Source of the DNA: Mucilaginibacter gossypii
GTDB taxonomy: Bacteria; Bacteroidota; Bacteroidia; Sphingobacteriales; Sphingobacteriaceae
DNA: 64,000 nucleotides
Direction of reading: 5' to 3'
Assembly: GCF_900100945.1 (NCBI RefSeq)
Contig: NZ_FNCG01000016.1
Location: 62,001 to 126,000 of the forward strand
The notes below the pieces were generated by a model. It was not told where the DNA came from and ran no database searches. It saw only the letters and a program-made list of their open reading frames with translations. Every line of letters begins with the position of its first letter. The first letter of the stretch is position 1. Below, piece by piece: positions 50,811-60,332 of this stretch. Both the position numbers and the translations under genes were made by a program.

Positions 50811-51143
50811 ATGAAACAGTTAATGCCATTCATCGTAATCATTGTATTCTTTATACTGATAGCCATATTCATACTTGCCCTTTATAATTACATGCTGAAA
50901 AAACGCATTATTAAATCGGGGCCGCTGGATGAGAACAGCGTGAAATTTCTGGCCCAGTTAAACTCAGGCAACGAGGCCTTAAAATGGGGGCTCATCCTCC
51001 TTTGCGCCGGTATAGGTTTTATAGTAATGCAATTCATCCCCTACAGTGCCGAAGATTCGCCCGTTCCTTACGGAGTTGAAATGATCTTTATCTCAGCCGG
51101 CTTTCTAATCTATTACCTGCTGCTTCGCCGCCGTAAGGATTAA
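50811..51143 (+). CDS. DUF6249-like membrane protein
   Basis: A 110-residue protein with three hydrophobic helices (about 5-28, 57-75, 85-103) and a short basic end (RRRKD). It resembles DUF6249 proteins, which accompany ECF sigma/anti-sigma pairs in Bacteroidota. It is directly downstream of an ECF promoter copy and 11 bp before the TonB receptor, so it belongs to the sigma regulon. Function is unknown. Confidence 0.7.
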   Translation: MKQLMPFIVIIVFFILIAIFILALYNYMLKKRIIKSGPLDENSVKFLAQLNSGNEALKWGLILLCAGIGFIVMQFIPYSAEDSPVPYGVEMIFISAGFLIYYLLLRRRKD

Positions 51144-51154
51144 ATAATTAGCCT

Positions 51155-53533
51155 GTGTTAATCACTTATAACCTCAATAGTTATAGCCAAACCGCGGTGC
51201 AGGTAAAAGGAGATATTGCTGATTCGGTAACTAAAGCGCCTTTGCCATTGATAACCGTACGACTAAAGAATGCTGCCAATGAAACCATTATGGTTGCTGT
51301 TACTAAAGACGATGGCTCCTTCAGTTTTGCTTCGGTACAACCGTCAAACTATTCGCTGTCTATTAACGCTATTGGCTACAGTTCAAAAACAATACCCCTC
51401 GATCTTACACATCAGCAGCAAACACTGGTGCTAAAACCGGTTTATCTAAGTGATGTAATGACCAATCTGAAAGAGGTTGCCATAACCGCCGAAAGACCGA
51501 TTATCAGGCAAAAGGCCGACAGAATAATTTACGACCTGAAGGCGGATCCTGAAAGTAAGGGAAATAATGTACTAAGCATGATGAGGAAAATTCCTTACCT
51601 GTCATTAGATGGGGATGATAATTTACTGCTCAAAGGAAATTCAAGCTTTAAAGTGCTTATTAACGGTAAGCCCTCCGGCAGCTTGGAAAGCAACCTTAAA
51701 GCCGTTTTAAAAAGCATCCCGGCATCAACCATTGAGCGGATTGAGGTGATCACCACACCGCCATCAAAATATGATGCCGAAGGTTTGGCGGGCATCATTA
51801 ACATCATCACCAGCAAAAAAGTCAACGATGGTATCAATGGTTCTGTAAATATCAATGAAAGCTTGCCTACAGGTGGCCCCGGCATTGGAGGTTCTGTTAC
51901 GGCTAAAAAAGGCAAGTTCGGTGTTTCTGCTTTTGGCGGTGGCAGCATCAACAATTCGCCGCAAACCTATAATATCAACAAGCGTGTTGATACTGCCGGT
52001 ACAACACTGGCGCAAACAGGTTATCAACGTTCAAATAATAAAACCGCTTATTTCGGCACCGAATTAAGCCTGCAGATAGATACACTGAATTTATTAACCG
52101 CCCAGTTCAATTATAACGGCAGCCGTGCAACCGATCATAACGGGCAGTCGTCCCTGCTAACCGGCGATAGTAAGCCTGAGCAATACCGTTTTCAAAACAA
52201 TAATAAGGCCACCAGCTATGGCATTGATGCAGGTATCAATTATGAATTGGGCTTTAAAGGAGTTAAAAACAGGCTACTTACATTCTCATACGTGTACAGC
52301 AGCAACACAAATAACAAAAATGGCGACGTTCAATTTTTTGACAGGGTAAATTTCCCGGGCCCCAATTTTCAACAAAGCGATAAACAAAAATTTAAAGAAC
52401 ACACTGTACAAGTTGATTTTGTTACCCCAGTAAATAAAATGACCATTGATGCCGGCATTAAAGCTATATTCAGGAATAACAGCAGCGATTTTAGCTATAG
52501 CTCATTAAATGAAACAACTGGTTTATATGAGCATGATGCAGCGCAGTCAAACGCGTTTACCAATACCCAAAATGTATTTAGCGCTTATAACTCCTATCAA
52601 TTGGCTTTAAACAGTTGGAACATCAATGCCGGTGTGCGGGTTGAGGAAACCGTGATCCGGGCTGATTTCATGAGTACGGCATCTGTGGCCGATCAAAACT
52701 ATTTTAACATTGTTCCTTCTGTTTCGGTAAGTAAAAGATTTAAAGACGAAAGCAGTATCAACTTCGGTTTTTCGCAAAGGATCAGGAGGCCGGGAATCAA
52801 CAGGCTTAACCCTTATGTTGACCGCTCAAACCCTAATTATGAAGTTACCGGTAACCCAAACCTGAGACCTGTTTTATTGAACGATATCCAGCTTGGGTAT
52901 GGCAGCAATAAAAAATTATCAGTAAACATCGGGCTCGACTATTCGTTCATGAACAATCTCGATTTGCAGGTAGTTAATTTTGACCGGGCTACCCAGGTTA
53001 CACAAGTTACCTATGCTAATACAGGCAAGGCCAGCAGTGCGGGCGTTAATTTTAACCTTAGTTACCCTGTGACTAAAATTTACAACGTAAGCCTCAATGG
53101 TAATATGATGTACTTGTGGCTGCAAGGCCAGGCCGACGGAAAAGTAGTGAATAATAACCTGCTGATGTATGGGGCCACGCTATCAAACGTAGTACGCCTG
53201 AACCATGGCTGGGCCCTGAATGCCGATTTGGGTATAAATAGCCGCAACCCTACGGGTTTACAGGGGTACACCAACGGCTTTTTTTACAGCGCGTTCAATT
53301 TCAACAAGGATATTGTAAAAAATAAGTTCAGTATCTCTGGGGGGATCAAAAATCCATTTACCAAATACCGTAACAGTGTAAGCAAAAAATTTGGTCCTCA
53401 GTTTAATCAAACCTACCAAAGCATGAACTATTACAGGTCATTCAGCATCAGCCTGAACTACAATTTTGGAGGCTTAAAAGACAGGATCAATAAAAACAAA
53501 ACAGGGATTGAAAATAATGATGTGGCTAATTGA
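51155..53533 (+). CDS. TonB-dependent outer-membrane receptor with abnormal N-terminus
   Basis: A 792-residue protein. A carboxypeptidase-regulatory-like domain (~20-90: VKGDIADSVTKAPLPLITVRLKNA...) precedes a plug (about 105-220: RIIYDLKADPESKGNNVLSMMRKIPYLSLDGDDNLLLKGNSSFKVLING) and a beta-barrel (LNPYVDRSNPNYEVTGNPNLRP; end SISLNYNFGGLKDR) of the outer membrane beta-barrel family. An in-frame stop at 51149-51151 limits the start to GTG 51155, leaving just ~12 residues (VLITYNLNSYSQ) where a full signal peptide is expected. It looks like the end of one, so the start may have been lost. It follows the DUF6249 gene by 11 bp. Confidence 0.85.
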   Translation: MLITYNLNSYSQTAVQVKGDIADSVTKAPLPLITVRLKNAANETIMVAVTKDDGSFSFASVQPSNYSLSINAIGYSSKTIPLDLTHQQQTLVLKPVYLSDVMTNLKEVAITAERPIIRQKADRIIYDLKADPESKGNNVLSMMRKIPYLSLDGDDNLLLKGNSSFKVLINGKPSGSLESNLKAVLKSIPASTIERIEVITTPPSKYDAEGLAGIINIITSKKVNDGINGSVNINESLPTGGPGIGGSVTAKKGKFGVSAFGGGSINNSPQTYNINKRVDTAGTTLAQTGYQRSNNKTAYFGTELSLQIDTLNLLTAQFNYNGSRATDHNGQSSLLTGDSKPEQYRFQNNNKATSYGIDAGINYELGFKGVKNRLLTFSYVYSSNTNNKNGDVQFFDRVNFPGPNFQQSDKQKFKEHTVQVDFVTPVNKMTIDAGIKAIFRNNSSDFSYSSLNETTGLYEHDAAQSNAFTNTQNVFSAYNSYQLALNSWNINAGVRVEETVIRADFMSTASVADQNYFNIVPSVSVSKRFKDESSINFGFSQRIRRPGINRLNPYVDRSNPNYEVTGNPNLRPVLLNDIQLGYGSNKKLSVNIGLDYSFMNNLDLQVVNFDRATQVTQVTYANTGKASSAGVNFNLSYPVTKIYNVSLNGNMMYLWLQGQADGKVVNNNLLMYGATLSNVVRLNHGWALNADLGINSRNPTGLQGYTNGFFYSAFNFNKDIVKNKFSISGGIKNPFTKYRNSVSKKFGPQFNQTYQSMNYYRSFSISLNYNFGGLKDRINKNKTGIENNDVAN

Positions 53534-53701
53534 TGATAGCGTATCTGATTATTGCAAAGGCCTCAACAATTTTAGTTAAGGCCTTTGTACGTTGATCGAA
53601 GCATTTTTGAGGCAATGAATCTAAGAAAAACAGGTTTGGACAACCAAGGAAGATATGGTTAATTGTAATTTTTAAAAAAGGGCCCAGGCTCGTAAGTAGC
53701 T

Positions 53702-54115
53702 TTAAGCTAAGTGTGCCAGCCCGTCAGGAAACATTCCTTTGGCCACTACAACCATATCAAGCGCTTCGCGGATCAGTTTGATCTTGCCATTTTCGGCAAC
53801 CACGCGCCCCATATAGGTTTGCGGATAAACCCGACCGGTTGAATTGACTATAGCGTCCACATCATATTCGCCAAAGGCCTGATCAGGTGTATCAATATGG
53901 ATCCTGATGTTTTGAAATTTGAAGTTGCCGAATGTTTTAGGTAGGTTTTTAAGGAAATTATATATTACGTCCCGGCCTTTCCATTGCCAGGGTAAACCTA
54001 AACTTGCAAGGTAGGGAAGCTCGAACACTGCGTCGTCGGCAAAAAGTTCAATAGCTGTATCGGGGTTATTGACATGCTCAAGATAGCTGAGCAATAATTC
54101 TTTAGCGGTTTTCAT
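53702..54115 (-). CDS. NTF2-like / SnoaL-like domain protein
   Basis: A 137-residue cone-shaped-fold protein: AKELLLSYLEHVNNPDTAIELFADDAVFELPYLASLGLPWQWKGRDVIYNFLKNLPKTF, then DTPDQAFGEYDVDAIVNSTGRVYPQTYMGRVVAENGKIKLIREALD. These proteins bind or isomerise small hydrophobic molecules, but no catalytic residues can be assigned. There is no signal peptide and it stands alone, 220 bp from the second tRNA-fMet. Confidence 0.88.
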   Translation of the reverse strand: MKTAKELLLSYLEHVNNPDTAIELFADDAVFELPYLASLGLPWQWKGRDVIYNFLKNLPKTFGNFKFQNIRIHIDTPDQAFGEYDVDAIVNSTGRVYPQTYMGRVVAENGKIKLIREALDMVVVAKGMFPDGLAHLA

Positions 54116-54313
54116 TTCTTTGAAATTTTATGATCCTGTCCGTTCATCGGTCAGGGTATCACAAAGGTGCAAAGTACCCAACCGCCACACATTGATTTAT
54201 AGTAAGAAAGAAATTGACTTATATCAACCAAATTAAAAGGTTAGATTATAGTGTGTTAAGAAATTGTTGACCACATGAGCCAATTTGTGACAAACAGATG
54301 TGATAACTTATTG

Positions 54314-54321
54314 TACATTTG
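54314..54321 (+). promoter_or_regulatory. -7 element before second tRNA-fMet
   Basis: TACATTTG is an exact TAnnTTTG match ending 14 bp before the tRNA 5' end. No TTG lies at the usual spacing (the nearest is 26 bp upstream). Confidence 0.45.
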
Positions 54322-54335
54322 CACTATCAAAACAG

Positions 54336-54408
<73 letters not shown>

Positions 54409-54421
54409 CCAGAAAAAAGTC

Positions 54422-54452
54422 AAAAGCCTCAAGTCGAAAGATTTGAGGCTTT
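54422..54452 (+). terminator. Terminator of second tRNA-fMet
   Basis: AAAAGCCTCAA, loop, TTGAGGCTTTT: the same hairpin as at 46735, with a T-rich tail. The duplication therefore included the 3' flank. Confidence 0.85.
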
Positions 54453-54599
54453 TGTTTTTGTCCTATACGCAATCTCGTGGCATGTCCGTTCGTGCGACTT
54501 TAAACATTAGTCAGCATAATGTTTTGTGAATAATGGCAATATTTTAATATTTGTGTAATCTGTTAAAATAGAATGCTTTATCATTTAAATAAACCAGTT

Positions 54600-55007
54600 A
54601 TGAAATTAAGACTAATTTTATCATTTATCCTTTTAGCCACTTGCTTTACTGCGTTTAGTCAGGAAAAGAAGAACGAAGCTATTGTTGAAAAGGGCTTAGT
54701 TAAAATATCAGTCATGTATCCTTATGCTGAAGGTAAAACCTTTAATATGGAATATTATGAAACGAAGCACATGCCGATGGTGGCGCAGCTTTTAGGATCA
54801 AATTTGGTTAAATACAGCATTGAAAAAGGGATTGCAAGTGGTATCCCTAACCAACCGCTGCCTTTTATGGCAGTCGGCACTTTTTATGTAAAAAGCCTAA
54901 GCGACTATCAAGCCGCTATAGCGCCCAAAAGAGACGCCATCCGTGCGGATTTTGCAAATTATACTAATGTCAGTCCTGTTATTTTGGTAAGTGAGGTGGT
55001 GAAGTAA
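54600..55007 (+). CDS. EthD-like exported protein
   Basis: A 135-residue protein from the ATG at 54600 (MKLRLILSFILLATCFTAFSQEKK), with a signal peptide cut after about residue 21; an earlier ATG at 54573 gives ten more residues and a poorer signal. The rest is an EthD fold: VKISVMYPYAEGKTFNMEYYETKHMPMVAQLLG, GTFYVKSLSDYQAAIAPKRDAI. EthD-type proteins are small dimeric alpha/beta-barrel proteins associated with monooxygenases; an exported copy is unusual. It may act in the periplasm. Confidence 0.85.
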   Translation: MKLRLILSFILLATCFTAFSQEKKNEAIVEKGLVKISVMYPYAEGKTFNMEYYETKHMPMVAQLLGSNLVKYSIEKGIASGIPNQPLPFMAVGTFYVKSLSDYQAAIAPKRDAIRADFANYTNVSPVILVSEVVK

Positions 55008-55119
55008 AACGTAATATTTTCATAAAGTGGCGACCAATTCAACGCCTCAACAAATTTTTAAATGTTAGCAGGTAACGTTTGTATGAGAGTTAATACTGCC
55101 AAACTAAATAACTATAGTT

Positions 55120-55281
55120 ATGGGATATATCCGGATATGCTGCTTAGCCATGTTTATTATAGGGGTGTTTTTAATAACAATGTATACAGGGGACCGCCGA
55201 ATACATCCGGTTACAACTAATAAAATACCTCCCGCTGCCGCTATGGTCATTGTTGCAGTAGTTATAGGGCGGAGAAGATAG
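55120..55281 (+). CDS. Small membrane protein (53 residues)
   Basis: A short frame, ATG at 55120 and stop at 55279-55281. It has two hydrophobic segments (IRICCLAMFIIGVFLITMY and AAAMVIVAVVIG) joined by a polar loop TGDRRIHPVTTNKIPP, and ends GRRR. This pattern, with a basic C-terminus, looks like a real small inner-membrane hairpin protein. It lies 43 bp before the ferredoxin gene on the same strand. No homolog can be named and the A/T-rich start region gives only modest support. Confidence 0.45.
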   Translation: MGYIRICCLAMFIIGVFLITMYTGDRRIHPVTTNKIPPAAAMVIVAVVIGRRR

Positions 55282-55323
55282 TTTTTTATTAGTTACTAAA
55301 CCGGCGTTTACTACCTGCAAATA

Positions 55324-55602
55324 ATGGAAAGCAATAAAATACCGCTAACACTTAATTATCTGGGCGAAAGTCACCGGTTACAAATTGTTCATGGGCAGTA
55401 TCATAGTTTGATGTCGCTCATAGCAGATTATTTGGCAATCCCGGGATTTGGATTATGTTGCGGAATGGGTAGTTGCGGCACTTGCGTGGTACAAATAGCC
55501 TCGCCATATTCACAGGTTAAAAGGAATGTTATGGCATGTGGTATACTGGTGAATGATGAATTGGCTAATATGGTAATTTTAATACCTGATAAAATTTATT
55601 AG
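55324..55602 (+). CDS. Stand-alone [2Fe-2S] ferredoxin-domain protein
   Basis: A 92-residue plant-type ferredoxin fold (beta-grasp). The cluster ligands follow GFGLCCGMGSCGTCVVQI: Cys46, Cys51, Cys54 (Cx4Cx2C) and Cys72 in VMACGIL. The layout resembles the small-subunit N-terminal domain of molybdenum hydroxylases and CO dehydrogenase, but without the second [2Fe-2S] domain, so it is an isolated electron carrier. No partner oxidoreductase is adjacent. Confidence 0.88.
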   Translation: MESNKIPLTLNYLGESHRLQIVHGQYHSLMSLIADYLAIPGFGLCCGMGSCGTCVVQIASPYSQVKRNVMACGILVNDELANMVILIPDKIY

Positions 55603-55768
55603 TATTGTCTATAGTCAGACTTGAATTGGTGTCATGCTGAGTGTTTAATCCGGGCCTCTGCGTGCGACCTTTTTACAGCCCCTCTTTGTCGGCTATGGAA
55701 TTTGACAAATCTTTGTAAAAAACGGATTACAAAAAAGAGCTATCTTTAATTTTACCCCAAAAACCTGA

Positions 55769-56953
55769 ATGAGCACAATTTTAAAAAACCGGATAACCTC
55801 TATTGACTTTCTCCGGGGTACTATCATGATTATTATGGCCCTTGATCATGTGAGGGATTATTTATACTCCGGGTCATTTTTTTATGATCCGCTTGACCTT
55901 ACAAAAACAAGCGGCATATTATTTTTCACCCGGTGGATCACTCATTTTTGCGCTCCTATATTTATGCTGCTTGCCGGAACATCGGCATACCTCATCGGGC
56001 AAAAGAAAACTAAAAAAGAGTTATCCATATTCCTGGTAAAACGGGGATTGTGGCTCATATTTCTCGAAATGTTCGTAGTTAACTTCGGCTGGAACTTCAA
56101 TATCACATTTCCCATGTTTTTCTTTATTACTATATGGGCGCTGGGCTTAAGCATGATCATACTGGCGGCATTGATCCATCTGCCTATAAAATTGGTCCTG
56201 GGCATTAGCGTTATAATCATATTGGGGCATAATCTTTTAGACGGCGTTCATGTGCCGGGCAGCACTTTGCCGGCTTTTGGCTGGTCGCTGCTTCATGACC
56301 AGCAGTTTTTTACCTGGCATAAGGAAATTTTATTGGTAGGGTATCCCATTGTACCCTTAATGGCGGTTATGTCTTTAGGTTATTGTTTAGGCGCATGGTA
56401 CGCGGCGGGCTATGAAGTTAGCAAAAGGCAAAGAAACTTATGGATAGCCGGCGCCACCTGTATTGTTTTGTTTATTGTATTACGTTATACTAACCTCTAT
56501 GGAGATCCGGTGAAATGGAACGTACAGAAAAATACATTATTTACCATCCTGTCATTTATTAAGGTAAATAAATATCCGCCATCGTTGTTGTACCTGCTGT
56601 TGACGCTGGGTGCGGCCTTTCTGTTCCTGTCATTTACCGAAAAATCAAAAGGAGCTGTTGTAAAAGTAGTTTCGGTATACGGCAGGGTGCCCATGTTTTA
56701 TTACCTTATTCATATTTATATAATACACCTGATAGCAATTATCGCATCAGCGCTTACGCCCGGGCAGGACTGGACGATCTGGTTCCTGAAACAACCTATC
56801 TGGTTTACAACAAACCTGAAGGGCTACGGGTTTTCATTGCCTGTTGCGTATCTTGTTTGGATTGGAATAGTAATGGCCTTATATCCTTTATGCAAGCGCT
56901 ATGATGATTACAAACAGGCCAACAAAGGAAAATGGTGGTTGAGTTATTTATAA
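55769..56953 (+). CDS. DUF1624/heparan-alpha-glucosaminide N-acetyltransferase-like membrane protein
   Basis: A 394-residue polytopic protein with about ten helices. It opens ITSIDFLRGTIMIIMALDHVRDYLY, typical of the DUF1624/DUF5009 acyltransferase superfamily (Asp-His motif in MALDHVRD), then FTRWITHFCAPIFMLLAGTSAYL. Such proteins are membrane acyltransferases or permease-like, with unknown acceptors. It is followed by a monooxygenase-like gene 10 bp later, so the two may be co-transcribed. Confidence 0.85.
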   Translation: MSTILKNRITSIDFLRGTIMIIMALDHVRDYLYSGSFFYDPLDLTKTSGILFFTRWITHFCAPIFMLLAGTSAYLIGQKKTKKELSIFLVKRGLWLIFLEMFVVNFGWNFNITFPMFFFITIWALGLSMIILAALIHLPIKLVLGISVIIILGHNLLDGVHVPGSTLPAFGWSLLHDQQFFTWHKEILLVGYPIVPLMAVMSLGYCLGAWYAAGYEVSKRQRNLWIAGATCIVLFIVLRYTNLYGDPVKWNVQKNTLFTILSFIKVNKYPPSLLYLLLTLGAAFLFLSFTEKSKGAVVKVVSVYGRVPMFYYLIHIYIIHLIAIIASALTPGQDWTIWFLKQPIWFTTNLKGYGFSLPVAYLVWIGIVMALYPLCKRYDDYKQANKGKWWLSYL

Positions 56954-56963
56954 AAAGTAAAAA

Positions 56964-57422
56964 ATGGAAGCTATAAATGAAATTTCAGAACCAACAGGAA
57001 AACATACCCGCACAGCATGGATACCGGCTTTTGGCAGCGGGTTGTTATCAGTTTTAATAGTTTTTATGTTATCGATATTTTCGCCACATAGTGCCGCCGC
57101 CCAGGATAAAAACAATGTGGTACGCATAGCCAAACTTGTAATTGATTCTGCTCAATTGCAGAATTATATGGCTGCATTGAAAGAGCATGCCGAAACCGCC
57201 GTACGCGTTGAGCCGGGAGTTTTAACCCTATACGCAGTAGCCGAAAAGAATAACCCTACCCACATAACAGTTTTTGAAATTTATGCCGATGCCGCCGCAT
57301 ACCAGGCCCATTTGCAAACGGCTCATTTTAAAAAATACAAAAGCACCACAAAAGATATGGTTAAATCGCTTGAGCTTGTGGAAACCACGCCAATAGTGCT
57401 GGCCGCTAAGCCGCGATTGTAG
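56964..57422 (+). CDS. Exported antibiotic biosynthesis monooxygenase (ABM) family protein
   Basis: A 152-residue protein. Residues 1-44 contain a hydrophilic stretch and one helix (ALFGSGLLSVLIVFMLSIF-like, near 24-42), ending near AAQDK, so an export signal with an unusual long leader is likely. The ABM domain follows (VVRIAKLVIDSAQLQNYMAALKEHAETAVRVEPGVLTLYAVAEKNNPTHITVFEIYADAAAYQAHLQTAHFKKYKS). ABM-fold proteins include quinol monooxygenases. Catalysis cannot be confirmed. It is 10 bp after the acyltransferase-like gene. Confidence 0.85.
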   Translation: MEAINEISEPTGKHTRTAWIPAFGSGLLSVLIVFMLSIFSPHSAAAQDKNNVVRIAKLVIDSAQLQNYMAALKEHAETAVRVEPGVLTLYAVAEKNNPTHITVFEIYADAAAYQAHLQTAHFKKYKSTTKDMVKSLELVETTPIVLAAKPRL

Positions 57423-57454
57423 CTGCGGGCATGCCAACATTCTTACCTTAAGCC

Positions 57455-58984
57455 TTATGGCCTTTTTTCCAATAAAGATGAGATCATCATTTCTAACGAA
57501 TGGACGTTATTTTCGTCAATGCTGAAGTTGCGGAACATGATTTTTCCGTTTTGGTCAATCAAAAAATTTTCGGGTTCGCCGGTAACGCCGTAAGCTTTTG
57601 AAGCAAAATCCTGCGTGCCGCGTAAAGGGATAAATGAGAATTTAGTATTTGCCATAAATGGCAATACATAGGCATCCTGCTCGGGCAATACATTGATCCC
57701 TATGTATTCTACGTTTTTGCCTTTAAATTTGTCTATAGCTTTTTGAAAATGCGGAAATTCTCGTCGGCATGGCCCGCAGCCAGGGAACCAAAAGGTCAGC
57801 AAAACCACCTTCCCCTTAAGGTCTTTTAAACCAAGCTTTCCTTTACCGCTATAAAGACCAAGTTCAAATGGATATGCGTTAACAGCGGCCCCGGCCCGGA
57901 TATTTTGGATATCCTGTTGTACTTCATCGTTGGTTTTGCCCAATTTTTCCCCATATCTTTTTGTTATAGCCATAGTGCTTTCAATTGGCATTTTTGCAAG
58001 TTTTTTAACCAACGTATCGTAGGCTCCTTTAACATCTCCTGTTTTTTCCTGCAAAGAAGCCTGTTCCTGCGAATAAAAATCACTGATATCAGGATACCTT
58101 GGCGGTTTTACCTGTGCAAGCAACGTTGCCGCACCTCTATAATCCTGGTTTGCAGCCAACTTTCGCTCGGCAATAACATTTTCCGTAAAAAGTCTTAAAG
58201 GTTTCCAGTTTTGATAGTTTCCAATTTCGGTAGCTAATGAAAGGGCTTTTTCCGGATCGGTGATTATATAGACACCCCATAAACTTTGCATGCCTGCATT
58301 TGACCATTCGGATTTTTTCGGTGGATATAGTGAATGCAGCTGCTCAAAGTACCCGATCTTATCCGCAGTGTCAACCGCCCTTTCAGCAAGCCAGTACAAA
58401 CCCTGGGCGCCACGCTCATTACCAGGAAAGCGCTTCACAATATCAAGTACTTTCTGTTTGTATAGATTTGGGTCGTGTTTTTTAAGTGTTTCGGCATAAT
58501 AATAGGCATAACTGGCATCGGTAGTATCGGCGATACTTGCCTTTTTCATATATTCTGACGCCTGGGTGTCGTGCCCCCATCTATCAGCATCAAAAGCGAG
58601 CATATACCATACCTTGGCTATGTTAGGAGCTATTTCTGTAACTTTCAGTAAGTACTTTTTTGCTTGCGGCATTTCTCGGTTATAGAAAGCCTCGCCTATG
58701 GCAAGGGGAATATTTGCTTTTTGCGGATATTGTTTCATCCACTTGTCGTATTGGATAATAAGCGCAGGATTATATATACCCGCTTTCCCGATGTATGCAT
58801 CATGTGCTTTAAGGCTATCCGGAGTTGCTTCTACAGCCTCCTGAAACTTTTTTATTTCCAAAGCTTTTACGCGGGCTGCGGAGTCGGCACTTTTGGAAAT
58901 CTTTTTTTGCGCGCAAGCGGGATCAATTGCGCTTAAGATAAATAAGAGGATGACGCTTAGCGGATATTTTAGCATATTTTTCAT
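57455..58984 (-). CDS. TlpA-like exported thioredoxin-domain protein
   Basis: A 509-residue protein with a signal peptide (MKNMLKYPLSVILLFILSAIDPACAQ), a long helical-repeat (TPR-like) region at ~30-350, and a C-terminal TlpA/AhpC-type thioredoxin domain with redox pair VVLLTFWFPGCGPCRREFPHF (Cys403, Cys406), followed by GVTGEPENFLIDQNGKIMFRNF. It would reduce or oxidise disulfides in the periplasm; the repeats may bind its partner protein. Proteins of this design are common in Bacteroidota. It stands convergent to the ABM gene. Confidence 0.9.
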   Translation of the reverse strand: MKNMLKYPLSVILLFILSAIDPACAQKKISKSADSAARVKALEIKKFQEAVEATPDSLKAHDAYIGKAGIYNPALIIQYDKWMKQYPQKANIPLAIGEAFYNREMPQAKKYLLKVTEIAPNIAKVWYMLAFDADRWGHDTQASEYMKKASIADTTDASYAYYYAETLKKHDPNLYKQKVLDIVKRFPGNERGAQGLYWLAERAVDTADKIGYFEQLHSLYPPKKSEWSNAGMQSLWGVYIITDPEKALSLATEIGNYQNWKPLRLFTENVIAERKLAANQDYRGAATLLAQVKPPRYPDISDFYSQEQASLQEKTGDVKGAYDTLVKKLAKMPIESTMAITKRYGEKLGKTNDEVQQDIQNIRAGAAVNAYPFELGLYSGKGKLGLKDLKGKVVLLTFWFPGCGPCRREFPHFQKAIDKFKGKNVEYIGINVLPEQDAYVLPFMANTKFSFIPLRGTQDFASKAYGVTGEPENFLIDQNGKIMFRNFSIDENNVHSLEMMISSLLEKRP

Positions 58985-59201
58985 GATAAAGGTTGGTTTA
59001 TATTAAGGGATATAATATTTCCTGACTTATAACGGGAGTACAAGCAATTTATTTTTATGTATTTGTCGCAAATTTAAGCTATTCAGCAGCAGCGGTTTTG
59101 ACTTGCCAACAAATTAAAGCATCTTTATACCCATGGTGCTATGCCCCTGTTTGCAGTGCGTGCTATCAACCCCAAAACAACCAATTTTATTTTTCCTGCT
59201 G

Positions 59202-60332
59202 ATGAGTAAAAACCCTACGTACCTTGAATCAAAAGGCCATTATCAAATTCTTGACGGATTGCGCGGTGTGGCATCCCTTTTTGTAGTGGCTTTTCATGTT
59301 TTTGAAACCTATGCTGATGGTAACCGCTTTAAGCAAATCATAAATCACGGATACCTGGCAGTCGATTTCTTTTTTGTGCTCTCGGGTTTCGTAGTTGCCT
59401 ACGCCTATGACGACCGCTGGGGCAAAATGACCCAATGGGATTTTTACAAACGCCGCCTTATTCGCCTGCAACCAATGGTTATTGTCGGATCAATTATTGG
59501 TGCGCTGTTCTTCTATTCGCAAAGCGGCACAGCCTTTCCGCTTATTCATGATACGCCGGTTTGGAAAATGCTATTGGTAATGTTGGTTGGTTGTACGCTG
59601 ATACCCATACTGCCGTCTATGGATATCCGCGGCTGGCAGGAAATGCACCCCTTAAATGGGCCGGCCTGGTCACTGTTTTTTGAATATATCGCTAATATCC
59701 TGTACGCGCTGGTGATCCGCAAGTTCTCCAAAACCTTGCTGGCCATATTGGTTTTTGCATCGGCCTGCCTTCTGATTCATTATACCGTGATGGGGCCGCA
59801 GGGCGATGTCATCGGCGGCTGGTCGGTTGATAAAACACAGCTCTATATTGGGTTCACGCGGTTGCTGTATCCGTTTTTTGCTGGCATGTTGTTGTGTCGC
59901 ATGGGTAAACTCATTCATGTTAAAGGCGCGTTTACGGTTTGTAGTATTTTGATCATTGCTGTTTTATGCGTGCCAAGAATAGGAGGGGCTGAACATTTAT
60001 GGATGAATGGTTTGTATGAGTCCTTTTGTATTATTATCGTTTTTCCGTTAATTGTTGCTATCGGCGCCGGCGGGAGTTTAAAAAGTAAAAACTCGATCAG
60101 GATTTGCAAATTTATGGGGGATATTTCGTACCCGCTTTACATTACGCATTATCCTTTAATATATTTTCACGTAGCCTGGGTAACAAATAATAAGGTACCC
60201 ATGGCACAGGGCCTGCTTGGCGGGCTGGGGATTTTTATAGTCAGTATAGCTATTGCCTACGGTTGCCTAAAATTGTATGATGAGCCTGTCAGAGATTGGT
60301 TAAAGAAACGTTTCCTGCTGAAAAAGGCATAA
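59202..60332 (+). CDS. Acyltransferase 3 family (OafA/YrhL-like) membrane protein
   Basis: A 376-residue polytopic enzyme from the ATG at 59202; a frame from 59133 would add 23 residues without support. The family start is YQILDGLRGVASLFVVAFHVFE (the R-x10-H motif of acyl donors), then FFFVLSGFVVAYAYDD and a late YPLYITHYPLIYFH. It has about ten helices. It O-acylates surface sugars, such as LPS or peptidoglycan, using acyl-CoA in the membrane. It stands alone; no glycan gene cluster is nearby. Confidence 0.9.
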   Translation: MSKNPTYLESKGHYQILDGLRGVASLFVVAFHVFETYADGNRFKQIINHGYLAVDFFFVLSGFVVAYAYDDRWGKMTQWDFYKRRLIRLQPMVIVGSIIGALFFYSQSGTAFPLIHDTPVWKMLLVMLVGCTLIPILPSMDIRGWQEMHPLNGPAWSLFFEYIANILYALVIRKFSKTLLAILVFASACLLIHYTVMGPQGDVIGGWSVDKTQLYIGFTRLLYPFFAGMLLCRMGKLIHVKGAFTVCSILIIAVLCVPRIGGAEHLWMNGLYESFCIIIVFPLIVAIGAGGSLKSKNSIRICKFMGDISYPLYITHYPLIYFHVAWVTNNKVPMAQGLLGGLGIFIVSIAIAYGCLKLYDEPVRDWLKKRFLLKKA

